Made by a program: the position numbers and the translations under genes. Under the pieces are notes generated by a model. The model did not search any database. It saw nothing but the letters and a program-made list of their open reading frames with translations, and had not been told where the DNA came from. From Massilia agrisoli (GTDB lineage: Bacteria; Pseudomonadota; Gammaproteobacteria; Burkholderiales; Burkholderiaceae_D), in NCBI RefSeq assembly GCF_020831365.1, contig NZ_JAJHPV010000021.1, positions 372,001 to 436,000 of the forward strand: a DNA stretch of 64,000 bases. The letters run 5' to 3'. Shown in pieces: positions 8,518 through 17,248 of this stretch. Each line of letters begins with the position of its first letter. Within the stretch, counting starts at the first letter, position 1.

Positions 8518-10087
8518 AGGAATGTTTTACGAGGGAGAGAATCGACTGTAGCTGGTCGAAGTCGATCGGCTTGGTCAGGTGGTGGTCAAAGCCGGCTTCG
8601 AGCGCACGCTGTTTGTCGGTGGATTGGCCCCAGCCAGTGGCGGCGATCAGGGTGACCGCGGCGCCGGCGGCCGTGCCGCGCACCCTGCGCGCCAGGTCGT
8701 AGCCGTTCATGTCTGGCAGGCCGATGTCGAGTAGCGCTACTTGCGGCGCAAAGGCCGCCAGCTGCGCCAGCCCTTCCGTCGCGGTGTAGACCGCCTTCGC
8801 TTCGCAGCCAAGCAGTTCGAGCGCCATCGCCAGGGTGTCGGCCGCGTCGGCGTTGTCGTCGACGACCAGAACCCGCAAGGGGGCGATGCTGCCGGCCTTC
8901 CCGGCGCCATCGCCTGCCGTGACGGCAGATGAACTTAGCGGCAGGCGCACCACGAACTCCGATCCCAGTCCTACCCCTTGACTCATCGCGCGGATGTCGC
9001 CGCCGTGCAGCGTGACGATGCCTTTGACCAGCGCCAAGCCAATACCGAGGCCGCCCTGCGAGCGGTCGAGCGCAGGTTCAAGCTGCGAGAACATGTCGAA
9101 GATCGCGGCGAGCGAGCGCTCGGGAATGCCGATGCCGTTGTCGCGCACCGAGATGGCCGCGTCGCCGTCCCGACGCGCCGCTTCCAGCCAGATCTGCCCG
9201 CCGCGCGGCGTGTATTTTGCGGCGTTGGTGAGCAGGTTGACCACCACCTGCGTGAGCCGGGTGGCGTCGCCTTCGATCACCAAGGCTTCCGCCGGCAGGT
9301 TCACGGACAGGGTGTGGCCGGATGCGTCGATCAGCGGGACGACGTCGGCCGCGGCGGCGCGCGCCACCGTGGCCAGGTCGAGCGGCGCGAGGCGCAGTTC
9401 CATCCGCCCCTGCGTGATGCGCGAGATTTCCATCAGGTCGTCGACCAGGTGGGTCATGTGGTTGAGCTGGCGCTCGAATACCGGCAGCACCGGTTCGAGC
9501 GATGGGTGGCCGGAGGCCTTGAGCTTCATCACCTCAAGGGCGCTGTGCATGGGGGCGAGCGGGTTGCGCAGTTCGTGCGAGAGCGTGGCGATGAATTCGT
9601 CCTTGCGCCGGTCCGCCAGCGACAGTTGTTCATTCAGCGCGTGCAGCTTGGCTTCGGCCCCGTGGCGCGCTTCGAGCGCCGCTTCGGCCGTCTTGCGCGC
9701 CGCCAGCAGTTCGCGTTCATAGGAGCGGCGGTCTTCGCCGACCAGCAGCGCAAATTCGTCGAAGGTGTCGGCGCCGTGGCGGCGCCGCACGATATTGATC
9801 ATCAGGGGGACGCGCGTCTTGTCGCGGCGCCGCATTTCGACCTGCACTTCAGCGACGGATCCCTGCAGCTGCAGGATCGGGTTGATGTGGGTCTGGTGGA
9901 ACAGCCGTCCGCCGACGGTGAGCAGGTCCTGGACACGCACGCGGCCAACCAGGTCGCCTGCTTCGTAACCCAGCCAGCGGCAGATGGTGGCATTGGCGCG
10001 CCGGATCAGTCCATCCGTGTCGGCCAGCAGCAGGCCGCACGCCGCGTGCTCGTAGAGCGCGTCATCCGGCGCACATGCCGCTGTCAT
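8516..10087 (-). CDS. PAS-domain hybrid histidine kinase with C-terminal receiver
   Basis: A 523-residue cytoplasmic sensor. It has an N-terminal PAS domain (about 8-115), a short coiled coil (about 125-165), and a HisKA domain with SHELRNP carrying His171. The HATPase domain has N-, G1- and G2-box motifs NLLTNAAKYT, DNGIGIP and GGLGIGLALVKG. The C-terminal receiver has VVDDN, phospho-acceptor Asp454 in LLDIGLPDMNG, and the conserved Lys in LTKP. No membrane segment or DNA-binding domain is seen, so output probably passes by phosphotransfer. The start codon overlaps the stop of the RsbQ-like hydrolase gene (TAATG), linking their translation; by analogy with RsbQ-RsbP the hydrolase may feed a signal to the PAS domain. 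Confidence 0.88.
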   Translation of the reverse strand: MTAACAPDDALYEHAACGLLLADTDGLIRRANATICRWLGYEAGDLVGRVRVQDLLTVGGRLFHQTHINPILQLQGSVAEVQVEMRRRDKTRVPLMINIVRRRHGADTFDEFALLVGEDRRSYERELLAARKTAEAALEARHGAEAKLHALNEQLSLADRRKDEFIATLSHELRNPLAPMHSALEVMKLKASGHPSLEPVLPVFERQLNHMTHLVDDLMEISRITQGRMELRLAPLDLATVARAAAADVVPLIDASGHTLSVNLPAEALVIEGDATRLTQVVVNLLTNAAKYTPRGGQIWLEAARRDGDAAISVRDNGIGIPERSLAAIFDMFSQLEPALDRSQGGLGIGLALVKGIVTLHGGDIRAMSQGVGLGSEFVVRLPLSSSAVTAGDGAGKAGSIAPLRVLVVDDNADAADTLAMALELLGCEAKAVYTATEGLAQLAAFAPQVALLDIGLPDMNGYDLARRVRGTAAGAAVTLIAATGWGQSTDKQRALEAGFDHHLTKPIDFDQLQSILSLVKHS

Positions 10088-10893
10088 TACCGCTCCAGTA
10101 CCTGCGCCAGGAAGCCTTTGATGGCGACGCTGCTTGCGTCCGGCGCGCTGAGGTGCGGGCAGTGTCCGACGTTGTCGATGATGACCAGCTTGCTGTCGGG
10201 GAGGCGCTGGTGCAGGAAGTCGCCGACCGCGCGCGGCGCGATCATGTCGTCGCTACACTGGAGGATCAGCGCCGGCGTCGGCGACCTGGCCACGTCGTCG
10301 CGGTGGTCCGAGAGGAAGGTGACGCGGGCGAAATGCTTGGCGATCTCGGGATCGTTGCGGCAGAAGCTGGCGGTCAGCTCGGCTCCGAGTTCCGGCCGGT
10401 CGGGCACGCCCATGATCGCCGGCCCGATATTGCTGGACCAGCCGAGGTAGTTGGCGTCCATCGTGTCGAGCAGTTCGTCGATGTCTTCGCGGCTAAAGCC
10501 GCCGACGTAGTCGCCTTCGTTGATGTAGCACGGCGATGGCCCGACCATGATCTGCGCCGCAAAGCGGTCCGGCGCCGCGGCGGTGGCCAGCACGCCGATC
10601 ATGGCGCTGACCGAATGGCCGACAAAAATCACCGGGCCGTCCGCGAATTCGTCGACGATCTCAAGGACGTCGTCGGCGTAACCCTGCAATGAGCTGTATT
10701 TGGCGCGGTCGTACGCGCTGCGGTCGGAAGCGCCGCTGCCGACCAGGTCGAAGGTGATCACCTTGAAGCGCTCGGCAAAAGCCGGGGCGATCAGGCGCCA
10801 CATGGACTGGTCGCAGCCGAAACCGTGGGCGAACAGCAGCGACACCGGACCGCTGCCGTAGCACTGGACGTTGTTCCTGGACTTGACCGACAT
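10087..10893 (-). CDS. RsbQ-like alpha/beta hydrolase
   Basis: A 268-residue hydrolase, the size of Bacillus RsbQ, with the family hallmark AHGFGCDQSMW and a Ser-His-Asp triad: Ser94 in GHSVSAMIG, Asp215 or 216 in QCSDDMIAP, and His244 in GHCPHLSAP. The start MSVKSRNN at 10893 matches the family; an in-frame codon 39 nt upstream would add a basic tail. RsbQ is related to the plant KAI2/D14 receptors and in Bacillus works with the PAS protein RsbP. Here it is translationally coupled to a PAS hybrid kinase, so a signalling rather than metabolic role is inferred. Confidence 0.85.
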   Translation of the reverse strand: MSVKSRNNVQCYGSGPVSLLFAHGFGCDQSMWRLIAPAFAERFKVITFDLVGSGASDRSAYDRAKYSSLQGYADDVLEIVDEFADGPVIFVGHSVSAMIGVLATAAAPDRFAAQIMVGPSPCYINEGDYVGGFSREDIDELLDTMDANYLGWSSNIGPAIMGVPDRPELGAELTASFCRNDPEIAKHFARVTFLSDHRDDVARSPTPALILQCSDDMIAPRAVGDFLHQRLPDSKLVIIDNVGHCPHLSAPDASSVAIKGFLAQVLER

Positions 10894-10946
10894 GGGCTTC
10901 CTTAAACGGGCTTGAAATCCGGGCGATCGCACGGATGGGCCGCGCG

Positions 10947-10970
10947 ATTATACGCCCGCCTTGGCGGGCG
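10947..10970 (-). promoter_or_regulatory. GC hairpin abutting a TATAAT box upstream of the RsbQ-like gene
   Basis: On the minus strand a perfect 8-bp stem (CGCCCGCC, 2-nt loop, GGCGGGCG; 10953-10970) is followed immediately by TATAAT (10952-10947), about 55 nt before the hydrolase start. The -10 is perfect, but no good -35 is visible at normal spacing. The hairpin also lies downstream of hemL and lacks a T-run, so it could act in hemL 3'-end formation, in repression of the downstream promoter, or in neither. Confidence 0.35.
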
Positions 10971-11002
10971 CCTGTGTACAGTTGAACAACCGTGCTGGCT
11001 GG

Positions 11003-12292
11003 TCAGGCAAGTTTCGCAAAGACCCGGCGGGCCGCAGCGATCGTTTCTTCGATCACGCCGTCGTCGTGCATGGCCGAGACGAAGCCGGCTTCGAACGCCG
11101 CTGGCGCGAAGTACACGCCTTCGTCGAGCATGGCGTGGAAGAAGGCGTTGAACCTGGTCTTATCGCCGGCCATCATCTCGGCGTAGCTGGTAGGGACGTC
11201 TTCGCTGAAGTAGATGCCGAACATGCCGCCGACCGAGTCGGCGCAGAAGGTGACGCCGGCTTCCTTTGCCGCCGCCGCCAGGCCCGCGGCCAGCTTGGCC
11301 GTCTGGTCAGCCAGGCGGGTGTAGAAGCCAGGCTGCTGGATCAACTTCAGGGTGGTCATGCCGGCGGCGACGGCCACCGGGTTGCCTGACAGGGTGCCGG
11401 CCTGGTACACCGCGCCGATCGGCGCCATGTTCTGCATCAGGTCAGCGCGGCCGCCGAAGGCCGCCACCGGCAAGCCGCCGCCGATGACTTTGCCCAGCGC
11501 CGTCAGGTCGGGCTGGATGTCGTACAGTTCCTGCGCGCCGCCCAGGCCTACGCGGAAGCCGCACATGACTTCGTCGAAAATCAGGATCGCGCCGTGGCGC
11601 GTGCACAGCGTGCGCAGCGCCTGCAGGAATTCCGGCGTGGCTTTCACCAGGTTCATGTTGCCGGCCACCGGCTCGACGATCACGCAGGCGATGGTGTCGC
11701 CCATCGAGTCGAACGCGTCTTCGATCTGCGCCACGTTGTTGTAGTCGAGGACCAGGGTGTGCTTGACGAAGTCTTCCGGCACGCCGGCCGAGGTCGGGTT
11801 GCCGAAGGTGAGTAGGCCGCTGCCCGCCTTGACCAGCAGCGAGTCGGCGTGGCCGTGGTAGCAGCCTTCGAACTTGATGATCTTGTCACGGCCGGTGGCG
11901 CCGCGCGCCAGGCGCAGCGCGCTCATGGTCGCTTCGGTGCCCGACGACACCAGGCGCACCTGCTCGATCGACGGCACCAGGCGGCAGATTTCTTCGGCCA
12001 TCTCGACTTCGCCTTCGGTCGGCGCGCCGAACGACAGGCCGCGCGCGGCCGCTTCCTGCACCGCTTTTACGACTTCAGGGTGGGCGTGGCCGACGATGGC
12101 CGGGCCCCAGGAGCCGATGTAGTCGATATAGCGCTTGCCGTCGGCGTCCCAGAAGTACGGGCCTTCTGCGCGCGTGATGAAGCGCGGGGTGCCGCCGACC
12201 GAGCGGAAGGCGCGCACCGGCGAGTTGACGCCGCCGGGCGTGGTTTTTTGTGCGCGTGCAAACAGCGTGTCGTTCCTGGAAGTGTCAGTCAT
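11003..12292 (-). CDS. hemL: Glutamate-1-semialdehyde 2,1-aminomutase
   Basis: PLP enzyme converting glutamate-1-semialdehyde to 5-aminolevulinate, the tetrapyrrole precursor in the C5 pathway. The 429-residue sequence has the N-terminal [17 protein letters not shown]-type substrate and PLP contacts in [16 protein letters not shown], the cofactor Asp in [10 protein letters not shown], and the PLP-binding Lys in [10 protein letters not shown]. It lies 3 nt downstream of thiD on the same strand. Proximity of hemL, thiD and rubredoxin is common in Burkholderiales. Confidence 0.96.
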   Translation of the reverse strand: MTDTSRNDTLFARAQKTTPGGVNSPVRAFRSVGGTPRFITRAEGPYFWDADGKRYIDYIGSWGPAIVGHAHPEVVKAVQEAAARGLSFGAPTEGEVEMAEEICRLVPSIEQVRLVSSGTEATMSALRLARGATGRDKIIKFEGCYHGHADSLLVKAGSGLLTFGNPTSAGVPEDFVKHTLVLDYNNVAQIEDAFDSMGDTIACVIVEPVAGNMNLVKATPEFLQALRTLCTRHGAILIFDEVMCGFRVGLGGAQELYDIQPDLTALGKVIGGGLPVAAFGGRADLMQNMAPIGAVYQAGTLSGNPVAVAAGMTTLKLIQQPGFYTRLADQTAKLAAGLAAAAKEAGVTFCADSVGGMFGIYFSEDVPTSYAEMMAGDKTRFNAFFHAMLDEGVYFAPAAFEAGFVSAMHDDGVIEETIAAARRVFAKLA

Positions 12293-12295
12293 GGC

Positions 12296-13135
12296 TTAGT
12301 CGATCGGTGTTGAGGTTGGGTTCAGGGCCGCCGCTTGCGCGGCGTTGAAGAATTTATTCGGTACCAGCTTGCCCATGCCGAAGCGCTGGGCATGCGCGAG
12401 TGCGCCGGCGGTGAATCCAAGGGCGGCGGGCGCCGCGTGCACAGGGTCGGCGCCGGACGCCAGCAGCGCGGCCAGGGCGCCGGAGATGGTGGAGCCGGCG
12501 CCGATGAACGGGCCAGGCAGGTGCGGCGTGCTGTAGCTGGCGATCTCGCCGTCCTCGCCGTACAGGGTGTCGGCCAGGGTGCCGCCGGCCGAGCCGGTGC
12601 CGGTGACCAGCACATAGCCGCAGCCGGTGCCTGTCAGTTCGGCCACATCTTCAGCCAGGGTGGCGGGGCCTTCGCGCCAGGTTTCGGCCATGCGCGCCAG
12701 TTCGACCTGCGACACCAGGAGCATTGCCGCCTGCGGTACCAGGATCTGGCGCACCGCGGTGAGCATGTCGTCGTCCAGCAGGCCGGAGTCGGGAAGGCTG
12801 GACAGGAAGGGGTCGAGCACCATCGGGATGTCGGGGTAGTCGGAGACGATTTCGGCCACCGCCGCCACCTGTTCGACGCTGGCCAGCGCGCCGACCTTGA
12901 AGGCGGCGACCGGCATGTCTTCCAGCAGGACCCGGGCCTGGTCGATCACCCAGTCGGCGTCGATTTCATGCATGTCGTCGACCCGCGCGGTGTCGGCGAT
13001 CAGGAGGGCGGTAGTGACAGAAAGGCCATGGCAGCCGTGCGCGGAAAAGCTCGCGAGGTCGGACTGGATGCCCGTGGCGCCTGACGGATCGGACACGCCG
13101 AAGCAAAGTATGAGTGGATACGATTGGTTTTGCAC
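12296..13135 (-). CDS. thiD: ThiD-like hydroxymethylpyrimidine/phosphomethylpyrimidine kinase
   Basis: Ribokinase-fold enzyme of 279 residues starting at GTG 13135. The ThiD fold is indicated by GVSDPSGATGIQSDLASFSAHGCHGLSVTTAL (residues 13-44) and by VLDPFLSS. The canonical reaction is two successive ATP-dependent phosphorylations of HMP in thiamine synthesis. The usual GTGC active-site motif reads GAGS here (residues 212-215), so the catalytic Cys of characterised ThiD is Ser, and the phosphate-loop details are also changed. This may be a divergent but active ThiD or a paralogue with another substrate. No other thiamine genes are nearby. Confidence 0.75.
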   Translation of the reverse strand: MQNQSYPLILCFGVSDPSGATGIQSDLASFSAHGCHGLSVTTALLIADTARVDDMHEIDADWVIDQARVLLEDMPVAAFKVGALASVEQVAAVAEIVSDYPDIPMVLDPFLSSLPDSGLLDDDMLTAVRQILVPQAAMLLVSQVELARMAETWREGPATLAEDVAELTGTGCGYVLVTGTGSAGGTLADTLYGEDGEIASYSTPHLPGPFIGAGSTISGALAALLASGADPVHAAPAALGFTAGALAHAQRFGMGKLVPNKFFNAAQAAALNPTSTPID

Positions 13136-13152
13136 GGCCAGTAGATTAAGAT
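13124..13152 (+). promoter_or_regulatory. Candidate sigma70-type promoter for rubredoxin
   Basis: TTGGTT (13124-13129) and TAAGAT (13147-13152) are separated by 17 nt, placing a start site near 13159, about 33 nt before the rubredoxin GTG. The -35 overlaps the divergent thiD start. The spacing is ideal but each box matches consensus only in part. Confidence 0.4.
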
Positions 13153-13191
13153 ACCTGATTCGGCATTTTACTAGATAGAAGGATCAACAAC

Positions 13192-13383
13192 GTGAGTAGC
13201 AAAGAATCAAGCGGCGCATTCCAGACCTGGATGTGCCTGATCTGCGGCTGGGTCTACGACGAAGCCGCCGGCGCACCCGACGAGGGCATCGCCCCCGGCA
13301 CCCGCTGGGCCGACGTGCCGATGAACTGGACCTGTCCTGAATGCGGCGCCCGCAAGGACGACTTTGAAATGACCGAAATCTGA
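13192..13383 (+). CDS. Rubredoxin
   Basis: A 63-residue iron protein with two CxxCG-type knuckles: MCLICGWVYDE near residues 14-24 and TCPECGARKDDF near 47-58. These four Cys ligate one Fe for one-electron transfer. WADVPMNWTCP is the usual rubredoxin core. The start is GTG 13192, preceded by the purine-rich GAAGGATCAACAAC. The redox partner is not identifiable here. The gene separates the divergent thiD-hemL pair from the pil chemosensory genes, an order often seen in the order. Confidence 0.92.
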   Translation: MSSKESSGAFQTWMCLICGWVYDEAAGAPDEGIAPGTRWADVPMNWTCPECGARKDDFEMTEI

Positions 13384-13496
13384 CCGGTCGCGCCTGGCGC
13401 GGCGGCGCGCTTTCAATAAGTTGATTCTACGCAACAGATATCCGCACAAGGGGCGAACCCTATGCTATCGTGCTGAATCTGCCGAGTGAACTTTAT

Positions 13497-13901
13497 ATGA
13501 CGACACCGCCGCAACCGACAGCCTTGAAAATCATGGTGATCGACGATAGCAGTACGATTCGCCGGTCCGCCGAGATCTTCCTTACCCAGGCCGGGTACCA
13601 GGTGGTATTGGCGGAAGACGGCTTCGACGCCCTCGCCAAGATCAACGACCACCACCCGGCCCTGGTGTTTTGCGACATCCTGATGCCGCGCCTCGACGGC
13701 TACCAGACCTGCGCGCTGATCAAAAAGAGCGCGCGCTTCCACGCCACCCCTGTCGTGATGCTGTCTTCGAAGGACGGCCTGTTCGACCGCGCCCGTGGCG
13801 CGATGGTCGGATCGAGCGCCTACCTTACCAAACCATTTAGCAAAGACAGCCTGCTGTCCGCGGTGCGCGAGCATTCCGCCGGCGCCGTGCCGCAGGCTTG
13901 A
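13497..13901 (+). CDS. pilG: Twitching motility response regulator PilG
   Basis: A 134-residue single-domain CheY-like receiver: acidic pair in MVIDDSS, phospho-acceptor Asp60 in FCDILMPRLDGY, switch Ser in VVMLSSKD and conserved Lys in YLTKPFSKD. In Pseudomonas PilG takes phosphate from the Pil-Chp kinase and promotes pilus extension and cAMP signalling. ATG 13497 is preferred to a GTG at 13470 because the shorter form has family length and begins next to the receiver. First gene of pilG-pilH-pilI-pilJ-chpA. Confidence 0.88.
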   Translation: MTTPPQPTALKIMVIDDSSTIRRSAEIFLTQAGYQVVLAEDGFDALAKINDHHPALVFCDILMPRLDGYQTCALIKKSARFHATPVVMLSSKDGLFDRARGAMVGSSAYLTKPFSKDSLLSAVREHSAGAVPQA

Positions 13902-13926
13902 CCCAATACGAAAGCTGGAGCGCCCT

Positions 13927-14295
13927 TTGGCCATTCAAAAAATCCTCATCGTCGATGATTCCCCGACCGAACGCTACTACCTGACCGACATCCTGGTCCG
14001 CAACGGCTTCACCGTCAGCACCGCCGACAACGGCGAGGAGGCGCTGGCAAAGATCAAGGCCGACAAGCCGGAGCTGATCTTGATGGACGTCGTCATGCCG
14101 GGCGCGAACGGCTTCCAGGTCACCCGCGCCATCGCGCGCGACCCCGAGCTGGCCGATGTGCCGGTCATCATCTGCAGCAGCAAGAACCAGGAGACCGACC
14201 GTATCTGGGGCATGCGCCAGGGCGCCAAGGACTACCTGGTCAAGCCGGTCGACCCAGAGCAGCTGCTGGCGCGTATCGCCAGCCTCGGCGCGTGA
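13927..14295 (+). CDS. pilH: Twitching motility response regulator PilH
   Basis: A 122-residue CheY-like receiver: ILIVDDSPTERYYL at the start, Asp54 in LILMDVVMPGANGF, CSSKNQETDRIWGMRQGAKDYL and the Lys in VKPVD. TTG at 13927 gives MAIQKILIVDD, the standard PilH start and length; longer frames would overlap pilG. PilH is the second receiver of the Pil-Chp system, thought to act as a phosphate sink or retraction regulator. The stop is 4 nt before pilI. Confidence 0.88.
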   Translation: MAIQKILIVDDSPTERYYLTDILVRNGFTVSTADNGEEALAKIKADKPELILMDVVMPGANGFQVTRAIARDPELADVPVIICSSKNQETDRIWGMRQGAKDYLVKPVDPEQLLARIASLGA

Positions 14296-14299
14296 AACG

Positions 14300-14848
14300 A
14301 TGAGCGGCGACACACTGCCGGTCGAGGCCAGGTTCGGCGGGGCGCGTCCCGACGCCGCCGGCCGCCGTGCGCGCCTGCGCCAGTACCAGCAGCAGCTGCT
14401 GGAGCGCATGCAGGCCGCCCGTCTCAGCGGCGGCGCCCGCCTGCAGCAGCTGGGCGTGATGATCGGGACCGAACGCTTCCTGGTCGACCTGACCCAGACC
14501 GGTGAAATCGTGCCGCTGGCGCCGATTTGCACGGTGCCGCTGACCCAGCCCTGGTACCTCGGGCTGGCAAACATTCGCGGCAACCTGGTTGGCATCATCG
14601 ATTACGCGCGCTACCTCGACGCCGGCGAAACCGCGGTGGCGCCGGACAGCCGCATGCTGACGTTCGCGCACAGCCTGGGCTTCAACTGCGCCATTTTGGT
14701 CAACCGGGTGTATGGCCTGCGCCAGGCATCCGACATGCAGGTGGCGGGCGAGCGCCTGGTCGACGCCGACAACAACGAGTGGCTGGTACTGGACCTGGCT
14801 GAACTGGTGCAGGACCCGCGCTTCCTGCACGTGGCTGCAGCAACCTGA
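14300..14848 (+). CDS. pilI: CheW-like coupling protein PilI
   Basis: A 182-residue CheW-domain adaptor. After a Gln/Arg-rich N-terminal helix (about 15-45) comes the CheW fold: GVMIGTERFLVDL, PWYLGLANIRGNLVGIIDY (the CheW-typical GLxNxRG segment), and a C-terminal VLDLAELVQDPRFL. It should link the chemoreceptor PilJ to the kinase ChpA. ATG 14300 lies 4 nt after the pilH stop and precedes the CheW domain at the expected distance. Confidence 0.88.
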   Translation: MSGDTLPVEARFGGARPDAAGRRARLRQYQQQLLERMQAARLSGGARLQQLGVMIGTERFLVDLTQTGEIVPLAPICTVPLTQPWYLGLANIRGNLVGIIDYARYLDAGETAVAPDSRMLTFAHSLGFNCAILVNRVYGLRQASDMQVAGERLVDADNNEWLVLDLAELVQDPRFLHVAAAT

Positions 14849-14917
14849 ATTTAAGTCGTTAACAAGAACTGACAAGGCCGCATCGATAGCGGCCGCACAC
14901 TAGGGATGGGGGCGGTA

Positions 14918-17221
14918 ATGGGATTTGCGTGGAAGGGGCTTGGCCCTGAAGAGAAGCAGGACGGCGCCGTTGCGGTAGCGGGGCCGGACACCGAGTTCGG
15001 CGGCGAGGCCGCAGCACCTGCGCCGGCCCCGGAGCCGCAGCCAGGCGCGCCGGACGACGCCAGCCCGCTCAGTATCGGCGGGGCGATCCGCCGCAAGCGC
15101 GGCGCCGCTCCCGCCGATGAAGCCATCGATAACCCGTTGCCGTTCATCGGCCACCTGTCGCTGCCGCGCCAGCTGCGTATCCTGCTGATGGTGTTTGGCG
15201 CCGGCATCCTGGTGACGATTCTCGCGCTGTGGCGCAACGCCGCCAGTAACGAGGTGGCGTCGGCCCAGACCCAGATCGCGTCGGACGCGCTGATGCACTC
15301 GCAGCGAATCGGTAAAGCGGCGCCGAATGCGGTCCAGGGTAACGTGGACGCCTTCAAGCAGCTTGAGGAAAGCCGCGCGCTGCTCACGCGCGACCTGAAC
15401 CTGCTGTCGCGCGGCGGCAGCTTTGCCGGCAATACCATTCCCGCCGCGCCCGGCAGCAAGAACAAGGCGCTGGCGGCGGTGCGCACCAAGTGGGTAAGCT
15501 CGGATAACGCGGCCGGCACCATCCTCAAGATGAAGCCGGAGCTGACCAGCTTCGACATGACGTTCAAGCAGCTCGATGTGCTGTCGCCGGAACTGCTGGC
15601 GCTGTCCGACGAACTGCTGAACCAGAAGGTGCAGGGCGGCGGCAGCGCGCGCGAACTGGCGGCAATCGGCCGCATGATGATGCTGACCCAGCGCATGGCG
15701 CGCAGCTCGGGCGAGTTCCTGACGTCGGGCGGCATCCGCTCCGACACCGCCTTCCAGCTCGGGCGCGACACCACCACCTTCCGCCTGATCGTCGACGGCT
15801 TCCTCGACGGCAGCGCGCAGCTTCAGCTGGCGCCAATCCGCGACCCCGGCATGCGCGAGAAGGTCATCCAGATCAAATCGAAATTCGACACCTACCAGGG
15901 CCTGGTGGCGTCGGTGCTGGAAGACCTGCCGAAGTTTGCGGCGGCGAAGGCGGCCGAACAGTCGATCTTCTACGAGAACGAAGAGGTGCGCAAGCTGCTG
16001 ACCGACCTGCAATCGAGCTTCCGTAGCGACCAGGATTCGGCCAATGCCTGGCTGTTCCTGCTGCTGTTGTCGGCGGTCTTCACGCTGGCCACCGCCGGCG
16101 CGATCAGCCGCGTGATGCTGCAGGATTCGCGCAACCGTACCCGCGGCGCCGACCGCCGCCGCGAAGAAGCCGAGGCGATGCGCCTGATGGCGCAGGCCAA
16201 GGAAGAGGAAGCGAAAGCGACCAATGAACAGAACCAGGCCGCGATTTTGCGCCTGATGAACGAGCTGCAGGAAGTGGCGGACGGCGACTTGACAGTCCAC
16301 GCGACGGTGTCGGAAGACATTACCGGCGCGATCGCCGACTCGGTTAACTACACCGTCGAAGAACTGCGCGGGCTGGTCGAGCGCGTGACCGCCACCGCCG
16401 AACAGGTGACCACGGCGTCGGGCAACGCGCAGGAGATCTCCACCGAACTGCTGAGCGCGACCGAGCAGCAGTCGCGCGAGATCCAGGACGCATCCAACAC
16501 GGTCCTGAAGATGGCAAGCGAGATTAACGACGTATCGCGTTCGGCGAACGAATCGGCCGAGGTGGCGCGCCAGTCGGTGGCGGCCGCCCAGCAGGGCTCG
16601 ACCGCGGTGGAAAACGCCATCAAGGGCATGATCGACATCCGCGAGCAGATCCAGGAAACCTCCAAGCGCATCAAGCGGCTGGGCGAATCGTCGCAGGAGA
16701 TTGGCGAGATCACCGAGCTGATTTCTGACATTACCGAACAGACCAACGTGCTGGCGCTGAACGCGGCGATCCAGGCCGCCTCCGCGGGCGAAGCGGGACG
16801 CGGCTTCTCGGTGGTTGCGGAAGAGGTGCAGCGGCTGGCGGAACGCTCGGGCGACGCGGCCAAGCAGATCGGCGCGCTGGTGCGCACCATCCAGACCGAC
16901 ACCCACGACGCGGTGGCGGCAATGGAGAAGTCGACCCAGGGCGTGGTCGAAGGGGCAAGGCTGTCGGATGCTGCGGGCGCCGCGCTGTCGGACATTTCGC
17001 GCGTGTCGAACCGCCTCGCGGAGCTGATCCAGGGGATCTCGTTTGCGACCGAACTGCAGGCCACGTCGGCGAACGGGGTTGCGCACAACATGCAGCACAT
17101 CCTGTCGGTGACCGAACATACCCAGGACGGCACCCAGCAGACGGCGGAGTCGATTCGCCAGCTGAGCGCGCTGGCGCAGGAGCTCAAGAACTCGGTAACG
17201 CGATTCCGCATCGCGGCCTGA
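14918..17221 (+). CDS. pilJ: Type IV pilus chemoreceptor PilJ (methyl-accepting protein)
   Basis: A 767-residue inner-membrane receptor. A Pro/Ala-rich cytoplasmic N-terminus (about 1-75) precedes TM1 (about 86-106), a periplasmic sensory region of roughly 270 residues with repeated four-helix PilJ modules, TM2 (about 376-398), a HAMP-like segment, and the signalling coiled coil. Its tip at about 608-650 contains [21 protein letters not shown] and [19 protein letters not shown]. No C-terminal CheR/CheB tethering pentapeptide is seen. An ATG at 14906 is in frame, but the one at 14918 has GGGGG five bases upstream. It signals pilus-surface contact to ChpA in Pseudomonas. Confidence 0.9.
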   Translation: MGFAWKGLGPEEKQDGAVAVAGPDTEFGGEAAAPAPAPEPQPGAPDDASPLSIGGAIRRKRGAAPADEAIDNPLPFIGHLSLPRQLRILLMVFGAGILVTILALWRNAASNEVASAQTQIASDALMHSQRIGKAAPNAVQGNVDAFKQLEESRALLTRDLNLLSRGGSFAGNTIPAAPGSKNKALAAVRTKWVSSDNAAGTILKMKPELTSFDMTFKQLDVLSPELLALSDELLNQKVQGGGSARELAAIGRMMMLTQRMARSSGEFLTSGGIRSDTAFQLGRDTTTFRLIVDGFLDGSAQLQLAPIRDPGMREKVIQIKSKFDTYQGLVASVLEDLPKFAAAKAAEQSIFYENEEVRKLLTDLQSSFRSDQDSANAWLFLLLLSAVFTLATAGAISRVMLQDSRNRTRGADRRREEAEAMRLMAQAKEEEAKATNEQNQAAILRLMNELQEVADGDLTVHATVSEDITGAIADSVNYTVEELRGLVERVTATAEQVTTASGNAQEISTELLSATEQQSREIQDASNTVLKMASEINDVSRSANESAEVARQSVAAAQQGSTAVENAIKGMIDIREQIQETSKRIKRLGESSQEIGEITELISDITEQTNVLALNAAIQAASAGEAGRGFSVVAEEVQRLAERSGDAAKQIGALVRTIQTDTHDAVAAMEKSTQGVVEGARLSDAAGAALSDISRVSNRLAELIQGISFATELQATSANGVAHNMQHILSVTEHTQDGTQQTAESIRQLSALAQELKNSVTRFRIAA

Positions 17222-17248
17222 CCCGCACACTGAAAGTCCAAGGCAAGC

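Noticed and set aside
14877-14894. GGCCGC/GCGGCC hairpin between pilI and pilJ as a terminator
   Set aside because: Short stem without a T-run, inside an apparent operon.
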